Positions 1 through 8,919 of a stretch of DNA of 64,000 nt are shown one piece after another. The first letter of the stretch is position 1, and every line of letters begins with the position of its first letter. The position numbers and the translations under genes were made by a program. Source of the DNA: Symsagittifera roscoffensis. Taxonomy: Eukaryota > Xenacoelomorpha > Acoela > Convolutidae. The stretch is from assembly GCF_963678635.1 (NCBI RefSeq), contig NC_087063.1, positions 2,332,073 through 2,396,072 on the forward strand, given 5' to 3'. Under the pieces are notes generated by a model. It searched no databases. It was not told where the DNA came from and worked only from the letters and a program-made list of their open reading frames with translations.

Positions 1-1491
1 GTGGTCTTTGTGTACGGTCTCTTGTGTGTATGGTGCAAAAATATCTGGTTGTGAATAATCATCATCAGATGATAGATAATCCGTATGATGAGGTGTTTGC
101 TGTTTATTTTTATTTTGTTGAAAAAATGAATAATTTTCATTATGGTCCTGTGGAGGATGCTGATTAGGTTGAAAATTTACTGAATTGTTTGTTGTCGTTG
201 GTTTATCCCAATAGTGAGAACATACATGATTATTATTGGTTTTTCGTGGGGGGTGGTGTGTTCTTGGCGGATGTGTATAATTATAATTGTGTTCTGCAAA
301 ATTACCTCTTGTGAATGTCTTTCTTGGTTTAGGCGGTCTTGTCATTGGTCTAAAAGTTTGATAATCCATATGTGAATATTTAGGAGCAAAAGTGGCTGAG
401 GGTTTTACGGTTGATTGTAATGTTATTTGTGGTGATGTTACTTTATTATTTTTTGGTGTTGTTAAATTTGGATGTATTGGTGAGATACTTTGTTGCGTAG
501 TTGTTACTGTTGTGTGGACAATTTCTTCATATATGAAGTGTGATTGTGTTTGAATATCTTGTTGTGTAAGATTTCGAGTTCCATTGAGGTTTTCATTATG
601 TATTACCGTTGAGTTTAAACTGTTGTTTTGTGTATCGGGTAAAAATGTATTATAATTTAAAGGTGTTGCGTCAAATGTTAATGGTATTATTTTTTTAAAA
701 TCTGGATGAATAGATATTGTATCTATTGCTTGACTTGAGATATCAGCTGGGATGTTTATAAATAACGGATGAGACCAATCAGGGTCCCAAACATAATCTG
801 ATTGTTCTGCAATGACAGTGTCGTCATTGTTACTTTGAGGTCTAAAATTTTTTCTTGCTTGGCTAATTAAATCTAAATTATGTGTGAAATAATCGATTGT
901 AAACCATGCTAGTATTTTTTGTAAATCATGTTTGGTATTTGTGAAACATCATTGCTATAAAAATTTTCACGAATTGCGTTTAAAAATGTAGAAAATGCAG
1001 TGATTTCATTTCTGACTTTTGTGTGTTTAGATGTCTGGATCGGTGATGTACTTTGAACTTCTGTTGTTTCTAATATAGTTATATATGTATATAATATAGC
1101 AAAAACTTCATTTGTGAATGAATACTGAATTTGCTCTTTGTGAGTTATGATATTGTATAATTTTGATATATTCTGTGAATATCTTTGAAAATTCTAGATC
1201 AAGATCGTCTGTTTGAATGACATATTTATCTTTTCTTGGTGTACAGATTCCTATAGTGTAGATACCGTATTGTTGTGTTATTTTAGAGATATCTTTGAGA
1301 TTATGATCTATTAGTTGTCTTTTTATTTGCACATCTGGAAATTCTGTTTTACATGGGCTGATTCCTGGTTCAAATAAATTTATGAGTAAATTTTTAAAAA
1401 TTTTTATTTGTCCTCTATCAATTTCTGAATCTATAATGAAGGGGAAAGCGTGTTTGTAATCTAGACTTTCTTCACTTTGAGTGTTGCTCAT
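1..1491 (-). pseudogene. gag: E1 gag N-terminal region, frameshifted and cut by window edge
   Basis: This is the start of a Gag-Pol frame of the same family as the intact element further right. The first 127 codons (1,491 down to 1,108) are open and match the N-terminus of the intact Gag almost residue for residue, including the stretch around NLLINLFEPGISPCKTEF. Just after the shared QRANS motif a small indel throws the frame into TGA. Similarity to intact gag then continues in other frames to the window edge, including the disordered Gln/Asn-rich part, so the gene is dead. The start ATG is the homologue of the start used by the intact copy and is again overlapped by the upstream basic ORF. 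The rest of the element lies outside the window. Function of this Gag N-terminal domain is unknown. Confidence 0.85.
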
Positions 1492-1933
1492 CTTTTCGTT
1501 TGATGACTGTTAATAGATAAATATTAATGTGTTTGATTGGTTGACTCCAATTGTATAGAAATACTGGTTTGTGTTTGTGTTTCTTTTTTATTCTGTTTTT
1601 TCCTTTTTTCGATGTAATTGTGTTGGTTTCTGAATCGGAAAAATAAACTGGGTCCTGGATTGGATAAGTTTGATTTATTGAGTCTTCTACTTTGTATAGT
1701 GCATCGAGACTACTGACTTCTGATTCTGAAAATGCATTTCGGTGTTTTGAAAATCTTTTTTGTGTTATTTGTCTTTGCTTTCTTAGGATTGTTCTTTTTA
1801 GTGTTTGCCGTTTTGTGTGAATGTATTCAATTGTTTGTGTATGCGGGGTTATAACAACATCGTATTTTTAATTTTCAATTTGACAATTGTGTATGACGAT
1901 TGTTTGTTTATTTCCTAGATTTTTTAATGACGT
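1472..1933 (-). pseudogene. E1 copy of the basic 155-aa ORF, disabled
   Basis: Homologue of the 155-codon ORF that precedes gag-pol in E2. The start codon has become ACG (1,931-1,933) and codon 22 is TAA, so the protein cannot be made as in E2. The frame is otherwise kept over about 154 codons and ends in TGA at 1,472-1,474. It therefore overlaps the E1 gag start by about 20 nt, as in E2. Conservation of the overlap in a diverged copy suggests that the arrangement is a family trait. Confidence 0.8.
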
Positions 1934-2861
1934 AAGGTTTAGGATGATGGATGCAAAGTTGTTTGTAAGTGATTTTAATATCCTAGACTGTTAGTCCTTA
2001 CGATTTTTTGGTTAGCTTAGCCTGGGTCTTTTTATTCAGGGTTGGAGAGAAAAGTATATCGATTCCGAAGAATGATTTTTACTTTCTCGTGGCTAGTATA
2101 AGCTAAGTTGTTAACTTACTTAATCTTACTTAGGGGTAGTGATTGTGTTCAAGGGTTGGAGATTAGTAAATCGATCCACAAGGTTCAGGTTTAATTAGAA
2201 CGCAAGTAGTTCGTTAGGTACTTTTTTAAACTTACTAAGTCTATGATTATCCTGGGTCGTATAAGAGGAGGGGTCAAGTGAAGGATGAATAACCGAAGTT
2301 CTTTACTGTTTAGCTTAATTTTAATGGTTAATGTTTGAAAAATTTCTATTAGTCCTAGGTCTTTTGAAAAGGTTGGAAAGTGAATCGACGTTTGAGGTCG
2401 TTAGACACTTAATAAGTGGGTGGGGGAGAACAAAATTGTTCTTTGATCCAAGGATAAGCCTTGGTGATCAGAATTAAAATTAAAGATAGAAATTTAAGTT
2501 AGATCCATGGATAAGCCTTGATGATCTGGTTTAAGATTAAAAGTTTTAGGTTTAAGAAATTTAAAGTTTAAGGTTTTGAAATAACGATTTGTGAATTTTA
2601 ATTTTGATGAGGTTAGTTGATTTATGATTGCCGTTATGTTTAGGTGATGAAGCTGGATCAACAAGATGATTGATGTTTACTAACGATTTATTGTCATGCT
2701 ACTAATTTTTTTTTTTTATTTTGAATAAATTATTTTTTAAATATGTTTTATATAGTACTGCAGTTGAAGAAACGATTAGTGATGTTTTTATCAATCGTTA
2801 TTGAACAATAATAATTTATTAAGCGCCTGATAGATGCATTGAAGATTTTTCTTCAAGAACT
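1934..2861 (-). other. E1 5' leader, non-coding
   Basis: Untranslated leader of E1, alignable along its whole length with the E2 leader. It contains diverged modules that begin near CCTGGGTCTT and continue with GGTTGGAGAG or GGTTGGA plus a short inverted repeat (about 2,028, 2,140, 2,250 and 2,355). It also has two stem-loop units around GATCCAAGGATAAGCC at about 2,449 and 2,502. No long ORF is present. Confidence 0.6.
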
Positions 2862-3095
2862 TTATGTTTGCGAATGAAAATCTAAATTCATTGCCATTAT
2901 AATTCTAAATATAAAAGTTTGTTGTGGCTTTTGCCGTACAATCATGAAACTATTTGGTGAGTTTCTCCGTACTCGTATGTCGTCTCTTGTCCGAGGTCTG
3001 TTTCCAATACGTGGTTGTTCTAGTATTGTTCGGAAGAGCGGTTTTGATCTATTTAGTCGTAGAGACCATTCAATCAAATTATTATCGTATAACAT
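2862..3095 (-). CDS. 77-aa leader ORF of E1
   Basis: First AUG frame after the primer-binding site of E1. It matches the 77-aa ORF at the same place in E2 with identical length, no indels and no stops. By eye about 33 to 35 codons differ at the DNA level, of which about 15 are silent, so the protein seems under mild constraint. The product is basic and Arg-rich with no recognised domain; both copies end in a similar LDFH-x-QT tail. It could be a small regulatory protein or a translated uORF. The coding call rests only on the conservation of the frame. Confidence 0.45.
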   Translation of the reverse strand: MLYDNNLIEWSLRLNRSKPLFRTILEQPRIGNRPRTRDDIRVRRNSPNSFMIVRQKPQQTFIFRIIMAMNLDFHSQT

Positions 3096-3171
3096 TTTGA
3101 AAATGTTTTAGTCTATTTCTAATCTAATTTTTGTTAGTTCTAAGCTAATTTGTTTTTTAAGGTCTTGTTCG

Positions 3172-3189
3172 AGACTTATGGTCGCACCA
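3172..3189 (-). other. E1 primer-binding site
   Basis: Two bases inside the E1 5' LTR (element sense) lies TGGTGCGACCATAAGTCT, identical to the E2 site. It starts with TGG, as expected for pairing with the CCA end of a tRNA. I could not assign the tRNA. Confidence 0.7.
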
Positions 3190-3191
3190 GA

Positions 3192-3599
3192 TGAGTTTAG
3201 ATATGGGGGTCTAACTCATAGAGTAATTTCGGATAGGGTACACCGTCTGCTCGTCACGCTATCTTATTTTCGGCCGGATAGATTCGTGCAACTTCTTAGT
3301 CTAATACCGATCCTAATCTTACTCTTATAACTACTAGTCTCAGGGTGTTTAACTAGTCTCTGCTAGGCTCAATAGATCTAGAGTATACTGGTATTGTTGC
3401 GGCTGCGGAAGTACTCGGGAGAGTCAACTATTTTCTAAGTTAAATTCAAATCTCTCTGGTGCTGAAATTACAAGTAATTTCAGCACTTACAAATAAGTGG
3501 GTAGTTAGTTAGATGGATTGTGATTGGTTAATATTAAATACTTTACAGTGGTAAAATGTCTAAGTATAAATAATAAAATGTAGTTTAGATCAGGTTCCA
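3192..3599 (-). repeat. E1 5' LTR
   Basis: A 408-bp TG...CA repeat similar to the E2 LTRs but differing at roughly 30 positions by eye. It carries the conserved inverted repeat at 3,459-3,486, here a perfect 13-bp stem. The AATAAA present in E2 is not conserved at the equivalent place. Its partner LTR is outside the window. Confidence 0.9.
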
Positions 3600-4178
3600 A
3601 ATGTATATCAAATATTCTACTTTGCCAATAACTTCTCTTTTCACCTGCAACCAATCAATAATCAATGTGAAGTAATTTTTGCACTAAAAAAGTCTGATAG
3701 AAAAAAATTGTTTTTTTTCCGACACTGGAAACCGTCGGAAAATTTTACCGAAATTTTCTAAGGAAACCGTGTCTATTAAAGTGGATTGCTAGTCAATTAA
3801 ATTTAATTATTTTTCACGTTCATAGATCAAGACAATGAAACTACTTAATAATCGATTTGTTTCCATTTTATTGAGATGCGAACTTCAACGCACACAGATT
3901 ATTTTCTACGTTTTAAACTAAAATTGGTTGTTACTTGTTGTTCAATTTCAACTTCTTTCTGCACAAATTTGATTTTTGTTACTATTTTAAGTGATTCAGG
4001 CGGAGACGGTGGTTCAGAAGAGGGGGTTGGTTCAGGTTGGCGATGGGGGGTTGTTCAGATCAGGGGCAAGTGGTTCAGGTGGGGTTGGGGTAGTGCTTCC
4101 GGTAGAGCTGGGGGCGGGTTACCATCTTAGCTCAAAAGTATCCTATTCATCACTGAAAAAACAAGGGCTTGCTAGATG
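3600..4178. other. Non-coding, G-rich patch at about 4,000-4,120
   Basis: No gene seen. The plus-strand open frames at 3,876-4,182 fall on a low-complexity GGT/GGGG-rich stretch and have no protein-like composition. Sequence just below 4,178 still resembles the downstream part of the small gene at 39,106-39,297. Confidence 0.5.
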
Positions 4179-4346
4179 TTAAGTAGAACCTTTGTAAACG
4201 TCGATAAATGTTTGTGAAGGTGCTGGTGGAAACATTAGAGGTCGCCTCTCTGCATCAGGTTTCTTATACCACTCAGCGCAGTATGTTTCGAATAACTTGT
4301 TTGCCTCGTCCAAAAACGTGTCAGTTGCTGCACTTTCTTCTGCCAT
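4179..4346 (-). pseudogene. Short paralogue of the small MFPPAPSQ protein
   Basis: A 55-codon frame below usual ORF length cut-offs. It is clearly homologous to the 63-aa ORF at 39,106-39,297: both share T-D-x-F-L, L-F-x-x-Y-C, R-P-L-M-F-P-P-A-P-S-Q and I-D-(V/I)-Y-x-G-S-T in order. Here a TAA follows G-S-T directly, whereas the other copy reads on for nine codons. DNA similarity continues past this stop (CTAGC..CCTTGTTT), so the C-terminus looks lost. Upstream DNA is also related between the two loci, so a whole segment was duplicated. The function is not recognised. E1 sits only 580 bp downstream and may have cut the locus. Confidence 0.5.
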
Positions 4347-5149
4347 CTTGTACATGGAAAAAATCTACTTTCAAATCAAACCAATCAAATTTTCTGGAAA
4401 AATAACTCTTCCAGAAAACCAGTTTTAATTTTTGCGGCTCTCTTGATTTTTGACTATGAGAAAAAAACTTTCAACTTCAAACAACAAGACTTTTATGGAG
4501 AAAATCTCAATAATGGTAAAATAGGTTTGAGCTTTGATAATCAATTTCTTGTGAGCTATGAAATTTTGCTCAATTGAGCTTTGAAAGTTTGGAACTATAG
4601 TTTCCTGCAAAAACCAAACTAAAAACTCTGTCGGTGTTTACTTGAAATTGAAATCTTAGATTCGATTGATTTTGATTGTATGGAAAAGTTAAGCGTGAAA
4701 AAGAGTTTATGGTTATCTAATCAAAAAATTTTCTTACCTGTTTACCATAAGACTAGCAGCCACAGATTAGAAAGTGTTGAATGCTCTGTTAACTGTAATA
4801 CACGTGGCTGCAAAGTTGTGAAAAACAAAAGCTATGTTTTTTTTAGTTTAACGGTAGATTTATATATTAGTTTATACTTATTGAACATTGTTTTCATTCT
4901 AGAATAGCACAGATAGACCAAAACACGATAATACAGAACACTTTTGTTGGTTCATTTTTGTGATTGTTTGCCGGTTTTTGCTTGCCTGACTAGAAGTAGT
5001 CTCTTAGTTTTGTTTAAAATGACTCTCGCTTGAAAAAATAATAGTTTAGTCAGCAAAAGTGAGTAAGCTGCGACTTTGATCGACGTTTCATGACAGAACA
5101 GAAAAATTTGTGGCATTTTGCGCGAAGCATTGGAGTAATATATTCAACC
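4347..5149. repeat. Diverged duplicate of 39,300-40,520
   Basis: No gene seen. Several islands match the region upstream of the second small gene in the same order and orientation: CTGGAAAAA, CTCTCTTGATTT, the stretch with CACGTGGCTGC (about 4,800 and about 40,281), and GAACACTTTTxTTGG. This is an old segmental duplication that includes upstream sequence and a CACGTG E-box-like site. Confidence 0.5.
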
Positions 5150-5153
5150 ATAT
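5150..5153. repeat. Target-site duplication ATAT, left
   Basis: The four bases before the left LTR are ATAT, the same as the four bases after the right LTR. Ty3-class integrases usually make 4-6 bp duplications. Confidence 0.75.
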
Positions 5154-5351
5154 TGAGTTAGGACTGGGGCGTAACTCATAGAGTAATTTCGGATAGGGTA
5201 CACCGTCTGCTCGTCACGCTATCTTATTTTCGGCCGGATAGATTCGTGCAACTTCTTAGTCTAATACCGATCCTAATCTTACTCTTATACTATCTAGTCT
5301 CAGGTTGTTTAACTAGTCTCTGCTAGGCTCAATAGATCTAGGGTATACTGG

Positions 5352-5357
5352 TTTATT
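5352..5357 (-). promoter_or_regulatory. LTR poly(A) signal AATAAA
   Basis: AATAAA in element sense, about 205 nt into the LTR and downstream of the hairpin. It is a plausible cleavage signal that would end R. It is present in both E2 LTRs (also at 23,795-23,800) and not conserved in E1. Confidence 0.45.
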
Positions 5358-5418
5358 GCGGCTGCTGAAGTGCTCGGGAGAGTCCAACTAATTTCTAAGT
5401 TAAATTCAAATCTCTCTG

Positions 5419-5446
5419 GTGCTGAAATTACAAGTAACTTCAGCAC
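5419..5446 (-). promoter_or_regulatory. Conserved LTR stem-loop
   Basis: Two 13-nt arms (GTGCTGAAATTAC and GTAACTTCAGCAC) are separated by 2 nt. In E2 the single non-Watson-Crick position becomes a G-U pair in element-sense RNA. E1 has a perfect version; E3 has a damaged one. The right E2 LTR carries the same hairpin at 23,862-23,889. Confidence 0.55.
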
Positions 5447-5561
5447 TTACAAATAAGTGGGTTGTTAGTTAGATGGATCATGATTGGTTAATATTAAATA
5501 CTTTACATTGGTAAAACATTTAATTTATCCAATCATAAAATATAGTTTAGATCAGGTTCCA

Positions 5562-7042
5562 CCCATCCGGGTTTTACAGTGTTTTTTAGAACAGTTCTTC
5601 TGTAGTTCAAGGATGGATGATGGACGTTGGTATTTGGCGAACATCACAATTTTCTTTCGCTTCTCCTTGTGACAACGACTGAGTCTTTGCAACAAAACCA
5701 ATTCTGATTTCAGAATGGTTGGCTATGTCAGGTTTTTCTGTTCTTCAGGGAGAACTTCCTTTGTATCTGATCTAGCTTGGGAATGGCGTGGAGATTGTGC
5801 GTGGAGGGGATGCCTGATTACTCGGATCTGTACGTATACTTGAACATCGAGGTGGTCATTGGTCTAGTTCAATGAAGTCCTTTTCTGCGAAGTCAAGTCG
5901 TACTCTAAATCCTTTGAGTTGTGATTGTGAGTGGCATATCGATTGTAGTTGGTCATTCTCTCTCGAGTGTAGTGAGGTCGTCTTGTCTTTTGATGTTCGT
6001 CCTTGGTGTTGTATTCTGATCTATATATTGCATCATGTGATTTTACATTTTATAAAACTTTTATTAGTTTAATATTTTTTAATCATGATTTTAGTTAGTT
6101 GTTTTCACAAAAGCTTTTTGTTTTAGTTCGGTTATTTTGAAGAGTTACTCACCCTTGAGTAGCTCTTATTAAAAATAAAGGTGTGGTCACAAAGCGTGGA
6201 TGTAGCACGGTGGGTTAGGCCGGCTATAGAGCATGCTCAGGACGTCCTTTCCTGGTGGGTTAGGCCAGGTGTGGGAGTATGATTTCATGCGGTTTTTGTG
6301 AGGGGTCCTGTTATGTGACAACGTTTTATGTTGGGTTTGTTGTGGTTTTACTTATGTTTCTTTGGTTGTGTCCTTTTTTCAAAAATCAAATTGTTTGTGG
6401 TATGGGTTTGTCTTTCGACTTTTTTGTGTTTTATTATTTCTTTCTAAGACTTTATAATAGTCTTCAAAAGAATAAATTATCCAGTTTTAAACTGGGTTAA
6501 TCCGGTTTGGGTACCGTTGGTTTCCTTTTCTTAGTCATGCTGTTATTCTATGATTTGTGGTATTTAGTAAGCTGCGTTGGTTAGTTTTGTTTAGTATATG
6601 ATTCCTCTCCAACCGGGTTAAAGGAAAGTTTGAAACTTGTTATCGTGTGTTAGAGTTATTGAGTGTGAAAACTTGAAACTGAAATTCATTATTTTAAACA
6701 ATTCTTCGTGGGCGAGCTGTGCGAGTATGGATAGAATTTCTGTGCGAGTGAATGAAAATATCAAAAGGTTAGTACTGCAATTGCATTTTATTAATTTACT
6801 GCATAGAATTTGGAAATTTACTGCTAGTAATGGGGGAATTTTAAGATACAAATTTTCATCATATGTAGATTTACTGCTTTTGGGGGAAAATTTTATAAAT
6901 TAATTTACTGCATTGGTATTGAATTTATAAATTTATATGTGTAAGAGATTAATAGAATTTTGGAAATTTGTTTGATGAAATTTGCGATTTTTATTTGTCT
7001 TTTGTGGTTTTTGTAGGTGATCGTCGGATGAAGGCTAAAAAT
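5562..7042 (-). other. E2 3' non-coding region
   Basis: About 1.5 kb between the last ORF and the 3' LTR. I see no convincing CDS on either strand. It is genuine element sequence: 5,562-5,960 matches the 3' end of E3 (24,900-25,309, inverted), and 6,050-7,100 matches the decayed copies at 27.2-28.2 and 29.0-30.0 kb. It contains a module with a pol III box-A-like motif at about 6,190-6,275. Confidence 0.6.
6190..6275 (+). repeat. Box-A-like module, copy 1
   Basis: Contains TAGCACGGTGGG, 11 of 12 matches to TRGCNNAGYNGG, followed by AGGCCGGCTATAGAGCATG. Two other copies lie at 27,745-27,845 and 29,190-29,280; the last has a full box-A match (TAGCTAAGTGGG). No clear box B is seen. It could be a tRNA-derived SINE fragment captured in the element, or a structured part of its 3' UTR. 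Confidence 0.35.
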
Positions 7043-7121
7043 CTAAAGAAAACATGAATAAAGAATGGTGAGTTTTTTCAATATTTTAATTAGTTAGTAA
7101 TATTCATTTAATTCATACTTA
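7043..7121 (-). other. Candidate 79-nt intron just after the last ORF
   Basis: Three nucleotides after the stop of the 597-aa ORF the minus strand reads CAG|GTAAGTATG, a perfect donor. About 30 nt on is TACTAAC, and then TTTTCTTTAG, a pyrimidine-rich acceptor. The donor core GTAAGTAC is also present in the decayed copy at about 30,010. This would be a mini-intron in the 3' UTR or the donor of a longer splice. Confidence 0.35.
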
Positions 7122-7125
7122 CCTG

Positions 7126-8919
7126 TTAGTCGTCGGGGAAAAAACCGTGGGGGAAGATGTCGTGAATTAGTTCTGAAGTTGTGAGTAGTTTAGCTAATAT
7201 GCGGATGATATTTTTAGTTTGAAGTAGTGGCCAAAGCAATTGAAGTGCCTTAATAGTGGTTAGTTCTTCAGTGCCTACTGCAAACTCATAAGGTGTGTTT
7301 TGGATTAAGTTATATAACTTGTGGTTAAATTTAGTGTTGTGGATGAATTCTAAAATGGGGATTTCTATAGGCTGTACAAACTCGTGCGGGATAAGGAAGG
7401 GTCGGGATTCTTCTGCATTGAAGGTCTTGGTGATGGGGCAGAAAATATACATTTGGGTTATGGGGTCATAATTACGAAGAATACCATGAAGGTTAGTGTC
7501 TTTAATACAATATGTGAAATTTAGGAAATATGGTGAAGTGTATTTTGAATTGATGAATTGGAAACGATGGTGTGGTTGTCTAGAGGGTGTGTGGAGGTCA
7601 AAGTGATTTTGGATGAAACGATAGTAACTGTATGTATGTGTTTGTTTAGTTCGCAACATAATATCGTGTGAGCAGTGTAAATCTCTTTCGTGTGGTGCAA
7701 GGAAATGAAAGGTTAGTGAGAAGATTTGGAAGCGTTCTTTAAAACTTTCGTATGCTTGTGTGCTTGTTAGTGCTTCTGAAATAATGTGATCAAACTTTCG
7801 GTCAAAGATGTTTAGTGTAAATACATATGGTGTCTTGATGAAAAATTTCTCGGTGATTTGTGGGTTAGCGAAGCGATCGTCGTCTAAGAATTGATCTTGG
7901 TTAGCTCTGATGATGTTGTGATCGTAGTATTCTAGTGTATATTCATTAGCTCTAGGTGCAGTGTGTATTTTTAGTGATTTTTTATATCCTACGTAAGTAA
8001 ATTGTCTAGCGGTGAGTGGTGTAGTTAGTCGATATAGCATGTCTTTGTTTCGGTCTATATCGATGGATGTGTTGGTTAAAGGTAAGCAAAGAGGGTTAGT
8101 GAAATGATAGTATGAGGTCCAAGAGAGAGTGGGCATTAAAACGTATTCGTCTACAAAGTTGCGTGTTTCGTTAGCGTCATGAGGGGTGTTTAAGGTGTAT
8201 TGTGGAAATGAGGGTAAAGTGATAGCTAAAAATTCTCTAGTGTTAGTATGCTGGGGGTGGTTGATGTATTCACGGGCTGTTCCTGGTTTTGCTGGGAAAG
8301 GATGGTTGGGGAACTTTCTTTTAAAAGTGCGGTAAGCTCTATTAGTGTTGAGTGAGGATTCAGTTGATGTGGATGATGGTGCTAATGATTCAGTATAATT
8401 TGAAGAGGGTGTAGGGGGATTGGATGAATTTGTAGTGGAGGAGATTTGGTTGATGGTCGGGGTGTTAAGGTGGTAGGGTTGTTGTTGGAGGGTAATAAAA
8501 TTGTCTAGCTCTGGGGAGATTCGGGGGGTATCTGGAGATGATTGGTCAGAGTGGTATGAGGAGTAGGTTGGGGTAACTTGGGAAGCATAAGAGGGTGTAG
8601 GAGTGATGGGGTCAGGGTTATTTGACAATATGGGTTGAAAGGGAGGTTGAGAAAAATGAGAAGGTTTATGGAAATTATTGGATGGAGATGGTTCTGAGTC
8701 GGCAAATTCATCGGGGGTTTCAATATTCGGGTTATTTAGCTGTGAGATGGAGTATAAAACTGAAATTTGTGAGTTAGTGTCGGAATTCATGCCTGATGTT
8801 ACATTGCTAGATGGAAAATCGGGTGGCGGAAAAGCAAAAAGTGGGATTATTGGGATTGAAGAGGTAAGGTTGGTTGGATGGGAATTTGATCGATGGAGTG
8901 ATCCAAGTTGGCGGCTCAT
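7126..8919 (-). CDS. E2 3'-terminal ORF, 597 aa, unknown function
   Basis: Last ORF of E2. Its ATG overlaps the envelope stop as ATGA, so it may be translated by reinitiation. Residues 1 to about 195 are low-complexity and rich in Ser, Thr, Pro and Asn, probably disordered. Residues about 200-597 look globular, with many aromatic and charged residues. There is no signal peptide or membrane segment and I recognise no family. A decayed homologue of its C-terminal third survives at about 30,190-30,400, so the ORF is ancestral to the family and not a one-off capture. The layout (disordered head, folded tail) resembles the 378-codon frame before env. A matrix, tegument-like or accessory role is possible but unproven. 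Confidence 0.75.
   Translation of the reverse strand: MSRQLGSLHRSNSHPTNLTSSIPIIPLFAFPPPDFPSSNVTSGMNSDTNSQISVLYSISQLNNPNIETPDEFADSEPSPSNNFHKPSHFSQPPFQPILSNNPDPITPTPSYASQVTPTYSSYHSDQSSPDTPRISPELDNFITLQQQPYHLNTPTINQISSTTNSSNPPTPSSNYTESLAPSSTSTESSLNTNRAYRTFKRKFPNHPFPAKPGTAREYINHPQHTNTREFLAITLPSFPQYTLNTPHDANETRNFVDEYVLMPTLSWTSYYHFTNPLCLPLTNTSIDIDRNKDMLYRLTTPLTARQFTYVGYKKSLKIHTAPRANEYTLEYYDHNIIRANQDQFLDDDRFANPQITEKFFIKTPYVFTLNIFDRKFDHIISEALTSTQAYESFKERFQIFSLTFHFLAPHERDLHCSHDIMLRTKQTHTYSYYRFIQNHFDLHTPSRQPHHRFQFINSKYTSPYFLNFTYCIKDTNLHGILRNYDPITQMYIFCPITKTFNAEESRPFLIPHEFVQPIEIPILEFIHNTKFNHKLYNLIQNTPYEFAVGTEELTTIKALQLLWPLLQTKNIIRILAKLLTTSELIHDIFPHGFFPDD

Larger units (their letters stand above)
5154..5561 (-). 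repeat. E2 3' LTR
   Basis: 408 bp, begins TGAGTTAGG and ends GGTTCCA on the plus strand, which gives TG...CA termini. In element sense it contains a TATA-like AT run near its start, CCAAT-type boxes (ACCAATCATG and GATTGG), a conserved hairpin, and AATAAA about 205 nt in. It reads identical to the right LTR. The polypurine tract before it is weak (GGATGGG at 5,562-5,568) but is also kept in E3. Confidence 0.95.

Noticed and set aside
6190-6275. A true tRNA gene
   Set aside because: Box A matches but there is no box B, no cloverleaf by eye and no anticodon arm.
6637-6903. 88-aa plus-strand ORF in the E2 3' region
   Set aside because: Not conserved in the decayed copies at 28 and 29 kb and overlapped by an equally long minus frame.
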